A DNA stretch of 25,237 nucleotides from an uncultured Oscillospiraceae bacterium (GCA_910588045.1 CAJUPS010000049.1:1-25237), one strand, 5' to 3'; positions 8,542-15,914 are shown, numbered from the stretch's first letter. Numbers and translations are program-made. Notes: generated by a model from the letters alone, not told the origin.

Positions 8542-8772
8542 ATGTTGGAGAGGATACGTGCCTTACGAGAAGATAAGGATTTATCACAGACAGAGTTGGC
8601 CCAAATTTTGAATATTTCACAATCCACATATTCGGATTACGAGCGTGGAAATATCAATATTCCTATTGTCACGTTAAAAAAATTAGCTATCTATCATAAA
8701 ACAAGTATTGATTATATGCTAGAGCTGACCGATGAACCCAGACCATATCCGAGGAAGAAGAAAAGGCTGTGA
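8542..8772 (+). CDS. Small XRE-family helix-turn-helix regulator 2
   Basis: A 76-residue Cro/C1-type HTH protein: MLERIRALREDKDLSQTELA, QSTYSDYERGN and KLAIYHKTSIDYMLELTD. I chose the ATG at 8542, which has AGGTGAGG just upstream; an in-frame GTG at 8533 overlaps that site. The gene is clearly AT-richer than the chromosome around it, which suggests transfer. It ends in RPYPRKKKRL, sharing the RPYPR tail of its neighbours. It is probably cotranscribed with the preceding XRE gene, and the pair is bounded by inverted copies of the dispersed repeat. Confidence 0.85.
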   Translation: MLERIRALREDKDLSQTELAQILNISQSTYSDYERGNINIPIVTLKKLAIYHKTSIDYMLELTDEPRPYPRKKKRL

Positions 8773-8837
8773 CCAAATCAAGCGCCCCTATCTGCGAGCC
8801 CCCGATATAACTATCGAAGGCTACCGTTAGGACGCAG

Positions 8838-8922
8838 CCGCCAGCGCTTCGCCCTCTGACGGCCCAGAGAACCGAGGGGAAAGGCAGTCCATCAGGTCGT
8901 AGCGTAAAAAATAACCCCCGTA
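8838..8922 (-). repeat. Modular dispersed repeat, copy B (inverted, partial)
   Basis: Read on the minus strand this begins TACGGGGGTTATTTTTTACG and continues through the same 85-base block as 8065-8150 with only scattered differences, ending GCGCTGGCGG. With copy A it forms an inverted pair about 690 bases apart around the two XRE genes. Beyond its 5' end on the minus strand lie a hairpin (8933-8956) and an AAAAGTA-type palindrome (8970-8999), the same order of modules as in copies A and C but with different stem sequences. Confidence 0.8.
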
Positions 8923-8932
8923 GTTAGGGGTT

Positions 8933-8999
8933 CTCAGGGAGGCGAAGCCCCCTGAGTCGCCTTCTTTTGTTACTTTTCTTGGCGAACCAAGAAAAGTAA
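8933..8999. repeat. Hairpin plus AAAAGTA-type palindrome of repeat copy B
   Basis: CTCAGGG (8933-8939) pairs with CCCTGAG (8950-8956), with inner GGC-GAA-GCC. TTACTTTTCTTGG (8970-8982) then pairs perfectly with CCAAGAAAAGTAA (8987-8999) across CGAA. The second shares its TACTTTT...AAAAGTA core with palindromes at 7971, 14106 and 20046. Confidence 0.7.
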
Positions 9000-9004
9000 G
9001 CCCC

Positions 9005-9025
9005 GCCGCCCGCAGGCGGCTTTTT
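9005..9025 (+). terminator. Rho-independent terminator ahead of the third XRE gene
   Basis: GCCGCC (9005-9010), loop CGCA, GGCGGC (9015-9020), then TTTTT. The short GC stem with an immediate T-run would end transcripts coming from the XRE pair. Confidence 0.65.
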
Positions 9026-9033
9026 CAAAAATG

Positions 9034-9080
9034 TTTAGATAAAGATTATCTAAAACTACATAGATAAATTTCATCTAGAT
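9034..9080 (+). promoter_or_regulatory. Probable operator: TAGATAA half-site cluster upstream of the third XRE gene
   Basis: TTTAGATAA (9034-9042) and TTATCTAAA (9046-9054) form a perfect 9-bp inverted repeat around AGA. A second, looser pair, TAGATAAA / ATCTA, lies at 9061-9077, and TAGAT recurs at 9076-9080 and 9101-9105. Repeated dyads directly upstream of a Cro/C1-type gene are typical autorepression sites. The promoter elements themselves are not clear because the region is uniformly AT-rich. Confidence 0.6.
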
Positions 9081-9103
9081 TATCCTAATGCCGGGTGATT
9101 TAG

Positions 9104-9331
9104 ATGAATACAAGAATTAAAGACCTGCGCACAGACCGAGATTTGAAGCAAAAACAGGTTGCCGAGGCCATCGGCATCACGCAGCGTAAATACAGCTATC
9201 TGGAAACGGGCAAGCAGCAATGGCCGGATGAACTGCTGGCACGCCTGGCAGATTTCTATCAGACAAGCGTAGACTACCTGCTCTGCCTGACAGACGACCC
9301 GCGCCCCTATCCTCGCAAAAAGAGGAAGTGA
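9104..9331 (+). CDS. Small XRE-family helix-turn-helix regulator 3
   Basis: A 75-residue Cro/C1-type HTH protein: RIKDLRTDRDLKQKQVAEAI, GITQRKYSYLETGKQ and LARLADFYQTSVDYLLCLTD. GGGTGAT (9093-9099) is the ribosome binding site. It ends in DDPRPYPRKKRK, so all three local XRE proteins share the LTD-x3-RPYPR tail and are probably paralogues. The stop at 9329-9331 is only 8 bases before the comF start, so the regulator and comF are probably cotranscribed under the TAGATAA dyads. This suggests autoregulation that also sets comF level; no other target is visible. Confidence 0.85.
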   Translation: MNTRIKDLRTDRDLKQKQVAEAIGITQRKYSYLETGKQQWPDELLARLADFYQTSVDYLLCLTDDPRPYPRKKRK

Positions 9332-9339
9332 GGCGCGGT

Positions 9340-10023
9340 ATGAACGTTGTTTCTTATATCCTTGACCTCCTCTTCCCACCAAAATGCGCCTTCTGCGGAA
9401 GGCTCATTAAGGAGGGAGACCTCTGCCCCTCCTGTGAGAAAAATCTGCCCTATAGAGAAGAACCCCCCACCTTGATCGGGGAAAAGCAATACCCCTGCGC
9501 TGTGGCCCTCTACTACGACGGCCCTGTCCGGGCCGGGGTAAAGGCGCTGAAGTTCGGAAAAAAATCCTGGCGGGCGAAGGTCTTCGCCCGCTATGTCGCC
9601 CAAGCGGCGGCGGAGCGCCTCGCCGGGGAGTTCGACGCGGTGACGTTTGTACCCGTCAGCCTCCGGCGAAACTTTGAGAGGGGCTTCGACCAGGCCCGCC
9701 TCCTGGCGGAGGCCACCGCCGAAATCTGGGGCGTCAGGGCGGAACCGATGCTGAAAAAGATCCGTCATACAAAGGCGCAATCCTCGCTGACGGACCCGAC
9801 GCGGCGGAAGGAGAACGTGAAGGACGCCTACGCCGTCCCGCGGCCGGAACGGGTGCGGGGCCGCCGCTTTCTGCTCATCGACGACGTGTGCACCACCGGG
9901 AACACCCTGGCCGCCGCCGCGGACGCGCTCATGGAGGCGGGGGCCGAGCGCGTGGTCTGCGCCGCCCTGGCGGGCGGGCACGGGGGCGCCCGGAGGGAAA
10001 ACAGGAATAATTTGGAAAATTAA
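9340..10023 (+). CDS. comF: ComF-family protein (phosphoribosyltransferase-like)
   Basis: A 227-residue protein with the two ComF hallmarks: an N-terminal four-cysteine zinc-ribbon-like motif (C16, C19, C29, C32 in KCAFCGRL...LCPSCEK) and a C-terminal PRPP-loop-like motif FLLIDDVCTTGNT (177-189). The middle RRNFERGFDQARLLAE is also characteristic. ComF proteins are cytoplasmic and assist natural DNA uptake in several bacteria; their biochemical role is still poorly defined. I chose ATG 9340 because GAGG lies 6 bases upstream; a GTG at 9328 overlaps the previous stop. No comEA/comEC or other competence gene is in the window, so a role in uptake is from family knowledge only. The nearest promoter upstream is that of the XRE gene. 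Confidence 0.9.
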   Translation: MNVVSYILDLLFPPKCAFCGRLIKEGDLCPSCEKNLPYREEPPTLIGEKQYPCAVALYYDGPVRAGVKALKFGKKSWRAKVFARYVAQAAAERLAGEFDAVTFVPVSLRRNFERGFDQARLLAEATAEIWGVRAEPMLKKIRHTKAQSSLTDPTRRKENVKDAYAVPRPERVRGRRFLLIDDVCTTGNTLAAAADALMEAGAERVVCAALAGGHGGARRENRNNLEN

Positions 10024-10045
10024 GAAAGAAAGTCCTCTCAATCGC

Positions 10046-10074
10046 TTGCAAAATTTGGACGGGCTTAGTATAAT
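10046..10074 (+). promoter_or_regulatory. Strong sigma-A-type promoter for the mreB-like gene
   Basis: TTGCAA (10046-10051) and a perfect TATAAT (10069-10074) with a 17-base spacer. A leader of roughly 60 bases runs to the GAGGTGG ribosome binding site (10128-10134). Confidence 0.85.
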
Positions 10075-10140
10075 GGTTTTTTAGAGTATCAGCAAAGAAT
10101 TTGCTCAAAATAGAATCGACAACTGACGAGGTGGAAAGGT

Positions 10141-11169
10141 ATGTGCGCTTTCGCAAAAGACATTGGCATTGATCTGGGTACTGCTTCCGTATTGGTATAC
10201 GTGAAAAATAAAGGGATCGTTCTCAACGAGCCCTCCGTGGTGGCCATGGATAAGAACACCGGCAAGCTCCTCAAGGTGGGCGAGGAGGCCCGGCAGATGC
10301 TGGGCCGCACCCCCGGCAACATCGTGGCCATCCGTCCCCTCCGGGAGGGCGTGATCTCCGACTACGACATGACCGAGCGGATGCTCAAGGAGTTCATCCG
10401 TAAGGTCTCCGGGTTCATGGTCTTCAAGCCCCGGGTCATTATCTGCGTCCCCTCCGGCATCACAGAGGTGGAGGAGCGCGCCGTGGTGGACGCGGGCATC
10501 CAGTCCGGGTGCCGCCGGGTGTACCTCATCGAGGAGCCCATCGCCGCCGCCATCGGCGCGGGCATCGACATCATGAAGCCCGACGGGCACATGGTGGTGG
10601 ACATCGGCGGCGGCACCGCCGACATCGCCGTCATCTCCCTGGGCGGCGTGGTGGAATCCGCCTCCATTAAGGTGGCCGGGGACCAGTTCAACGAGGCCGT
10701 GGTCAAGTATATGCGCCGCAAGCACAACATCCTGGTAGGCGACAGCACGGCGGAGAAGATGAAGATCGCCATCGGCTGCGTCTACCCCCGGGAGGAGGAG
10801 GCGTTCATGGACGTGAAGGGCCGGTGCCTGCTCACGGGCCTGCCTAAGACCATTACCGTGTCCTCCGCCGAGATGATGGAGGCCTTCGAGGAGCCCACCG
10901 AGCGGATCCTGGAGAGCATCCACGCCGTGCTGGAGCGGACGCCCCCGGAGCTGGTGGCGGACGTGTCCACCAACGGCATCATGATGACCGGCGGCGGCAG
11001 CATGGTCTACGGCTTCGATAAGCTCATTACCTCCCGCACCGGCATTGCCACCTCTGTGGCGGAGAACGCCATCGCCTGCGTGGCCGAGGGCACGGGACGG
11101 AGCCTGGATATGATCACCGATATGCAGGAGGGCACCATGAACCTCTCCCGCCGCAGGCAGGTCAACTGA
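10141..11169 (+). CDS. mreB: MreB/Mbl-type bacterial actin, rod-shape determining protein
   Basis: A 342-residue actin-fold ATPase of normal MreB length. The phosphate-1 loop IGIDLGTASV (8-17), the phosphate-2 motif DIGGGTADIAVISLGG (from D154) and the adenosine motif MMTGGGSMVYG are all present, as is the KVGEEARQMLGRTPGNI segment. MreB-family filaments lie under the membrane and guide cell-wall elongation. No mreC or mreD follows, so this is a stand-alone copy and may correspond to Mbl or MreBH rather than the mreBCD-operon protein. It has its own strong promoter and ribosome binding site. The next gene again has its own promoter, so it may be monocistronic. Confidence 0.92.
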   Translation: MCAFAKDIGIDLGTASVLVYVKNKGIVLNEPSVVAMDKNTGKLLKVGEEARQMLGRTPGNIVAIRPLREGVISDYDMTERMLKEFIRKVSGFMVFKPRVIICVPSGITEVEERAVVDAGIQSGCRRVYLIEEPIAAAIGAGIDIMKPDGHMVVDIGGGTADIAVISLGGVVESASIKVAGDQFNEAVVKYMRRKHNILVGDSTAEKMKIAIGCVYPREEEAFMDVKGRCLLTGLPKTITVSSAEMMEAFEEPTERILESIHAVLERTPPELVADVSTNGIMMTGGGSMVYGFDKLITSRTGIATSVAENAIACVAEGTGRSLDMITDMQEGTMNLSRRRQVN

Positions 11170-11210
11170 GCCCCGTTTTCCGGATCGTTCTACAAAAATT
11201 TGTTTTTCTC

Positions 11211-11239
11211 TTGCAAAAGCATCGGGAATCTGATAGAAT
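11211..11239 (+). promoter_or_regulatory. Sigma-A-type promoter for the membrane-protein gene
   Basis: TTGCAA (11211-11216), a 17-base spacer and TAGAAT (11234-11239). The leader holds a short hairpin (CCGCC/GGCGG, 11251-11264) before the GGAGG ribosome binding site at 11291-11295. Confidence 0.75.
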
Positions 11240-11304
11240 AGTGCAGCGTTCCGCCTGCGGGCGGGACTTGCCCCATGTTTATTATCCGTTGGAGGTTTCG
11301 ATAC

Positions 11305-12084
11305 ATGTCTAAAAAATCGATCAGTCAAAAGCAAGCGGACAGGGAGAAGCAGGAAAATCACACCCTTAACCGCATCTACTATGTGTTTCTGTTGGGCCTG
11401 GCTGCGGAGTGCTATCTGTTTTTAGTCTACCGCGGCTACGCCTGGGGCTCGGTGAGCTCCACGCTGGCTTGGCACAAGGTGCTCACGGCGGCCACATGGC
11501 TGGGCCTGGCGGCGCTGGTGGTCGGTGCGGTGGGCGCATTCCTCAAGCGGAAGGAGCGGAAGCTGCGCCGGATCATGACATGGGTGGCCGGTGTGGGCGC
11601 ATTTTTCCTGCTCTCCGGTTGGGTCGTCACCCGGTTCTTTACCAACGGGGTGGGCGTGACCGCCATGTGCATCCTGGTGCCCATTGTGGCGGTGCTGGCC
11701 CTGGTATACCTGCTCTACCAGCACGAGTGCGCGCTGTGCTCTGTGATCCTCAGCGGGGCCATGTTCAGCGTCTGGCTGCGGGGCGCGTCGGACGCGTCCG
11801 CCTCCTGGCGCGTCCTGGTGATGGTCGGGTGCATCGTGGTGGCTGCGGGCATTGCGGCCGTGCTCTTCCTGACGGACAAGGCCAGGAAGAACGACGGCAA
11901 ACTGTGGAAGCTGCGGGTGTTCTCGGTGGAGTGCGACTACCGGATCGTCTACGCCGTGCTGGCGGTAGCTGCGGCAGCGGTGCTGCTGGCGGCGTTCCTG
12001 CCTGCGCTGACCTACTACCTCATGTGGGGCCTGGGTGTGCTTCTGTTCGCGGAGCTGGTGTTCTACACCACGAAGCTGATGTAA
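11305..12084 (+). CDS. Polytopic membrane protein of unknown function
   Basis: A 259-residue protein. I start it at ATG 11305 (MSKKSISQKQADREKQEN) because GGAGG lies 9 bases upstream; the in-frame ATG at 11275 precedes that site. After a charged N-terminal tail of about 25 residues come seven to eight hydrophobic segments, among them YYVFLLGLAAECYLFLVY, VLTAATWLGLAALVVGAVGA, GVTAMCILVPIVAVLALVYL and IVYAVLAVAAAAVLLAAFLP, ending close to the C terminus. I recognise no catalytic motif. It sits between mreB and recQ with its own promoter and terminator, so neighbour context gives little. A membrane location is well supported; a function is not. Confidence 0.75.
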   Translation: MSKKSISQKQADREKQENHTLNRIYYVFLLGLAAECYLFLVYRGYAWGSVSSTLAWHKVLTAATWLGLAALVVGAVGAFLKRKERKLRRIMTWVAGVGAFFLLSGWVVTRFFTNGVGVTAMCILVPIVAVLALVYLLYQHECALCSVILSGAMFSVWLRGASDASASWRVLVMVGCIVVAAGIAAVLFLTDKARKNDGKLWKLRVFSVECDYRIVYAVLAVAAAAVLLAAFLPALTYYLMWGLGVLLFAELVFYTTKLM

Positions 12085-12108
12085 CGGCAGGCATTTTGAT
12101 TGCACTGC

Positions 12109-12147
12109 AAAGGCGCTATCCTGCCGGATAGCGCCTTTCACGTTTTA
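12109..12147 (+). terminator. Terminator between the membrane-protein gene and recQ
   Basis: AAAGGCGCTATCC (12109-12121) pairs perfectly with GGATAGCGCCTTT (12126-12138) around TGCC; CACGTTTTATT follows. It is a strong 13-bp stem with a moderate T-run, placed 24 bases after the stop codon. Confidence 0.8.
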
Positions 12148-12161
12148 TTGGAGCGATATTT

Positions 12162-13970
12162 ATGGATAAACTGGCGGTACTCAAGCAATATTTCGGCCAC
12201 GATGCCTTCCGGCCCGGCCAGGAGACGCTGGTGGATGCGGCGCTGTCCGGCCGGGACGTCCTGGGCATCATGCCCACCGGCGGAGGCAAGTCCCTGTGCT
12301 ACCAGGTTCCCGCCATGCTGCTGCCCGGCGTGACATTGGTGATCTCGCCGCTGATCTCCCTGATGAAGGACCAGGTGGCGGCGCTGCGGAGCGCGGGCGT
12401 CCCCGCCGCCTTTCTCAACAGCTCCCAGGACCTGGAGGAGGCCCGGCAGGTGTGGGGCGCGGTCCGGCGGGACCGGGTCCGGCTGCTGTACGTGGCGCCG
12501 GAGCGCCTGGAGAACGCCCGGTTTCTGGAGCTGATGGCCTCCCGGGAGATCCGGATGGTGGCGGTGGACGAGGCCCACTGCATCTCCCAGTGGGGCCAGG
12601 ACTTCCGCCCCAGCTATCTGAAGATAGCGGATTTTGTCGCCTCCCTGCCCCGGCGTCCCGTGGTGGCCGCCTTCACCGCCACCGCCACTGCCCGGGTACA
12701 GGAGGACATCGCCCTCCGGCTGGACCTGCGGGACCCGGTGCGGGTGGTGACCGGCTTCGACCGGCCCAACCTGTTCTTTGACGTGCGGCGTCCCGGCCGG
12801 AGGAAGGCGGCGGCGCTGCTCTCCCTGCTGGCGGAGCGCCGGGACAGGAGCGGCATCGTTTACTGCGCCACCCGGTCCGCTGTGGAGCGGGTCTGTGAGG
12901 AGCTGGAGGCCCAGGGGTTCTCCGTCACCCGCTACCACGCGGGCCTCAGCGAGGAGGAGCGCCGGGAGAACCAGGACGACTTTCAGTTTGACCGCAAGCA
13001 GATCATGGTGGCCACCAACGCCTTTGGCATGGGCATCGACAAGTCCAACGTGAGCTTTGTCATCCACTACAACATGCCCAAGAATCTGGAGTCCTACTAC
13101 CAGGAGGCGGGCCGCGCCGGGCGGGACGGCGAGGCGGCGGACTGCATCCTCCTCTACGGCCCGGGAGACGTGGCGACGGCCAGGGTGCTGCTCTCCCGGG
13201 GCGACGAGGGGCCGGACCCCCAGGGGATGGAGCGCCTGGAGGCCATGGTGGACTACTGCAAGACGGACGAGTGCCTCCGGGGCCGCATCCTGTCCTACTT
13301 CGGCCAGCCGCACCCCGACCGGTGCGGCAGCTGCGGCAACTGCCAGGGCCTGTTCTCCGCTGCGGACATCACGGTGCCCGCGCAGATGATCCTCTCCTGC
13401 GTCAAGCGGGTCCGGGACAAGCTGGGGTACTACGTGGGGGCCTCCCTCATTGTCCAGGTGCTGCGGGGCAGCGGCAGTCGCCGGGTCCGGGCGCTGGGTC
13501 TGGACGAGCTGTCCACCTACGGCCTCATGCGGGAGGTCCCCCGGGAGCAGCTCGCCGCCTACCTGGACTGCCTGGAGGCCAAGGGATACCTCTGCACCGA
13601 GGCGGAGCACTCCACGCTGCGCCCGGGCCCGGGGGCGGGCGGCGTCCTCTTCCGGGGGGAGCGCGTATCCATGACCAGCCGGGTGGAGCGGCAGACTGCG
13701 CCCCCGGTCCGGAAGCAGCGGGACGTCCCCGTGGCGACAGACGAGGGCCTGCTCTCCGCGCTGAAGGCGGAGCGGACCCGACTGGCCCGGCAGGAGGGCG
13801 TGCCGCCCTACATCATCTTCTCCAACGCCGCCCTGGCGGACATGGCCGCCAAGGAACCCCGGACGATGGAGGAATTTCTGGAGGTCTCCGGCGTGGGCCG
13901 GGTCAAGGCCCAGCGGTACGGGGAGACGTTTCTGGCCGTGGTGGCCGCCTGGGCGGCTTCTGCGGAATAA
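12162..13970 (+). CDS. recQ: RecQ-family ATP-dependent DNA helicase
   Basis: A 602-residue 3'-to-5' DNA helicase used in recombination and repair. It has the RecQ motif 0 (FRPGQETLVDAAL), Walker A MPTGGGKS (G40-S44), DEAH box (136-139) followed by CISQWGQDFRPSY, motif VI QEAGRAGRDG, and a zinc-binding set C371, C388, C391, C394. An RQC region follows, then a C-terminal HRDC domain (about 525-595: LKAERTRLARQEGVPPYIIF, MEEFLEVSGVGRVKAQRYG). The length is normal for bacterial RecQ and no key motif is missing. GGAG precedes the ATG. It is probably monocistronic between two terminators. Confidence 0.95.
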   Translation: MDKLAVLKQYFGHDAFRPGQETLVDAALSGRDVLGIMPTGGGKSLCYQVPAMLLPGVTLVISPLISLMKDQVAALRSAGVPAAFLNSSQDLEEARQVWGAVRRDRVRLLYVAPERLENARFLELMASREIRMVAVDEAHCISQWGQDFRPSYLKIADFVASLPRRPVVAAFTATATARVQEDIALRLDLRDPVRVVTGFDRPNLFFDVRRPGRRKAAALLSLLAERRDRSGIVYCATRSAVERVCEELEAQGFSVTRYHAGLSEEERRENQDDFQFDRKQIMVATNAFGMGIDKSNVSFVIHYNMPKNLESYYQEAGRAGRDGEAADCILLYGPGDVATARVLLSRGDEGPDPQGMERLEAMVDYCKTDECLRGRILSYFGQPHPDRCGSCGNCQGLFSAADITVPAQMILSCVKRVRDKLGYYVGASLIVQVLRGSGSRRVRALGLDELSTYGLMREVPREQLAAYLDCLEAKGYLCTEAEHSTLRPGPGAGGVLFRGERVSMTSRVERQTAPPVRKQRDVPVATDEGLLSALKAERTRLARQEGVPPYIIFSNAALADMAAKEPRTMEEFLEVSGVGRVKAQRYGETFLAVVAAWAASAE

Positions 13971-13971
13971 A

Positions 13972-14020
13972 AACCCCCTCCCAGTCTGCCCATAGGACCA
14001 GACTGAGAGGGGTTGCTTTA
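13972..14020 (+). terminator. Rho-independent terminator after recQ
   Basis: AACCCCCTCCCAGTCTG (13972-13988) pairs with CAGACTGAGAGGGGTT (around 13998-14013) with one mismatch, and TGCTTTAAT follows. It begins directly after the recQ stop codon. Confidence 0.8.
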
Positions 14021-14105
14021 ATCAAATGACTAAAAGCGCAGTACCGTTACCGGGCGGAAATCCTGGAATTGCAGAGGGTCAAGGCCCGTGTTAAAGTTCT
14101 TTTTG

Positions 14106-14133
14106 GATACTTTTTCTTTCAAGAAAAAGTATC
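14106..14133. terminator. Palindrome between convergent recQ and the membrane-protein gene
   Basis: GATACTTTTTCTT (14106-14118) pairs perfectly with AAGAAAAAGTATC (14121-14133) around TC. It overlaps the stop codon of the minus-strand gene (14132-14134). Its TACTTTT...AAAAGTA core resembles the dispersed palindromes at 7971, 8970 and 20046. The 13-bp stem at a convergent gene junction suggests termination or RNA stabilisation. Confidence 0.6.
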
Positions 14134-15169
14134 ACTCCGCCCGGGCCATCGCGGCCTGGAAGTCCTTCTGGTCCCGGAAAATCTCCTGCTTGTAGGGGTT
14201 CCGCTTCTGCTCGATGGAGCGCTTGATGATGATACCCAGCACCACCACGTTGACCATCAGCGCAATCACGGCCACCACGCCCTGCATGGTGGGGTCCGCC
14301 GCCGCGGGACGCACCGCCGGGTCCATCACGCCCTCGGAGTACAGCGTGGGCAGCACGGCGAAGCGGCCCTCGTCCTGGAACAGGGGGAAGACCTGGGCGA
14401 ACATGCACCACAGCGCCAGGGTGTTGGCCCGGTTCTGGATCCAGCCGCCCTTGTTCCACAGGGCGTTGGCGAAGGTGGGGGCCAGCAGCAGGGCCAGGCC
14501 GCAGTACCAGGCGTGGGTGGGCAGGTTGTTGTAGGTATACTCAAAGTTCCACAGGTCGTAGGCCAGGATGTAGAAGAAGGTCATATCGGGCCAGAGCATG
14601 TCCTTGTGGTCCTTGGAGGCGTAGATGCCCCACCATCCGGTCATGCACAGGATGTTGACGATGCCCGCAATGCCGTTGACCCAGTTCCACCAGCCGCCGT
14701 ACAGCCACACGTTCTCGCTGGACAGCCACCACCGGTCGCCGTACTGCTGGAGGGCCATGAAGCCCTTCACGCCGGACTCAAAGTCGCTGACCACGGCAAT
14801 CATGATGTTGATGGCCACGATGACGAAGGGGAAGACCTTGAACCACTCGGTTTTGCCGATGCTCCACTTGTACTTGAGCATCATGAAACCGATGCACCCC
14901 GCCGTGGCGGCGTAGAGCTTGGCGTAGTGGAACCAACTGTTCATGTGGGTATAGGTCTGGTTGTTCAGGGCCCAGTCCATGCCCATGGCCGCGCAGACGT
15001 AAATGGCGATAAAGTACACCGTCAGCACGCCGGGCAGAATCAGAAAGCAGAAGATGCCCCCCTGCTTACTCCGCCGGGCCACCTCGTTGGCCAGCACCAG
15101 CCCCGTGAACACCAGCAGCCACCCCAGCAGCTGCCAACCGGCTCCGTCGCCGTAAACCTGGAATAACAT
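14132..15169 (-). CDS. Nine-helix membrane protein, resembles the DUF5692 family
   Basis: A 345-residue protein with an excellent AGGAGGAA ribosome binding site. About nine hydrophobic segments run the whole length, from WQLLGWLLVFTGLVLA near the N terminus to VVAVIALMVNVVVLGIIIK near the C terminus, and NEVARRSKQGG after the first helix suggests that loop is cytoplasmic. It is unusually rich in Trp, Tyr and Asn around the membrane (WWNWVNGIAG, YDLWNFEYTYNN), with potentially conserved His in THMNSWFHYAKL, KDHKDMLWPDM and LPTHAWY. I think it matches the uncharacterised DUF5692 proteins, from memory only. It is the last gene after the flavoprotein, hypA and hypB, so a role linked to nickel or redox is possible. 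The biochemical function is unknown. Confidence 0.75.
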   Translation of the reverse strand: MLFQVYGDGAGWQLLGWLLVFTGLVLANEVARRSKQGGIFCFLILPGVLTVYFIAIYVCAAMGMDWALNNQTYTHMNSWFHYAKLYAATAGCIGFMMLKYKWSIGKTEWFKVFPFVIVAINIMIAVVSDFESGVKGFMALQQYGDRWWLSSENVWLYGGWWNWVNGIAGIVNILCMTGWWGIYASKDHKDMLWPDMTFFYILAYDLWNFEYTYNNLPTHAWYCGLALLLAPTFANALWNKGGWIQNRANTLALWCMFAQVFPLFQDEGRFAVLPTLYSEGVMDPAVRPAAADPTMQGVVAVIALMVNVVVLGIIIKRSIEQKRNPYKQEIFRDQKDFQAAMARAE

Positions 15170-15198
15170 TTGAAAAATTCCTCCTCATTCTCTTTTTT

Positions 15199-15228
15199 CA
15201 CCCGCGCCGGGCGCCCCCGGCGCGGGTG
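15199..15228. repeat. Perfect inverted repeat between hypB and the membrane-protein gene
   Basis: CACCCGCGCCGGG (15199-15211) pairs perfectly with CCCGGCGCGGGTG (15216-15228) around CGCC. On the minus strand it is followed by A residues, not T residues, so it is not a standard terminator for hypB. It may attenuate or stabilise the transcript and lower expression of the last gene relative to hypB. Confidence 0.55.
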
Positions 15229-15242
15229 CTTTTCACACACGT

Positions 15243-15914
15243 TTATCCTCTTGTCCACTCCCGGACCTGGCGGCGCAGCCAGTCGGTCCAGGCGGACATC
15301 CCCTCCCCGGTCTTCGCGGAGACGGGGAAGATTTGCAGCTTGGGGTTGCGCATCAGCGCATACTCCCGAACCTTCTCCAGATCAAAATCAAAGTAGGGCA
15401 GCACGTCGATCTTGTTGATGAGCAGCACATCGCACACCGTGAAGATCAGGGGGTACTTCAGGGGCTTGTCGTGCCCCTCCGGCACCGAGAGGATCATGGC
15501 GTTCTTTACCGCCCCGGTGTCGAACTCTGCGGGACACACCAGGTTCCCCACGTTCTCCAGCACCACCAGGTCCAGGTCCGCCGTGCCTAGCTCCCGGAGG
15601 CCCTGCTCCGTCATGCCCGCGTCCAGGTGGCACATCCCGCCGGTGTGGAGCTGGATGCTCTTCACCCCGGCCCTCGCCACCGCAGCCGCGTCCACGACGG
15701 AGTCGATGTCCGCCTCCATGACGCCGATTTGCAGCTCCCCCTTCAGCGCCTCGATGGTCCGCAGCAGGGTGGTGGTCTTCCCCGCGCCGGGGGAGGACAT
15801 GAGGTTCAGCAGAAACGTCCTCTCCGCCTTCAGCCCCGCCCGGATCCGGTCCGCCTCCCGGTTGTTGTCCGCAAAGACGCTCTCCTTGATCTCGATGACT
15901 TTATACGCTTCCAT
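15243..15914 (-). CDS. hypB: Nickel-insertion GTPase HypB
   Basis: A 223-residue SIMIBI GTPase that helps load nickel into [NiFe]-hydrogenase. It shows Walker A SSPGAGKTT (around G43-T47), the metal-site region LHTGGMCHLDAGM, the HypB signature LENVGNLVCPAEFDTG and the NKID guanine motif. The N-terminal Cys or His-rich nickel-storage extensions of some HypB proteins are absent. Its start lies inside the end of hypA (14-base overlap), so the two are translationally coupled. HypB proteins can also supply nickel to other enzymes; no hydrogenase structural gene is in the window, so the client cannot be named. Confidence 0.95.
   Translation of the reverse strand: MEAYKVIEIKESVFADNNREADRIRAGLKAERTFLLNLMSSPGAGKTTTLLRTIEALKGELQIGVMEADIDSVVDAAAVARAGVKSIQLHTGGMCHLDAGMTEQGLRELGTADLDLVVLENVGNLVCPAEFDTGAVKNAMILSVPEGHDKPLKYPLIFTVCDVLLINKIDVLPYFDFDLEKVREYALMRNPKLQIFPVSAKTGEGMSAWTDWLRRQVREWTRG

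Noticed and set aside
7940..9000. CRISPR array or prophage remnant around the repeats and XRE genes
   Set aside because: There are no regularly spaced repeats with unique spacers and no integrase, phage structural or cas genes; the repeats are few, long and modular.
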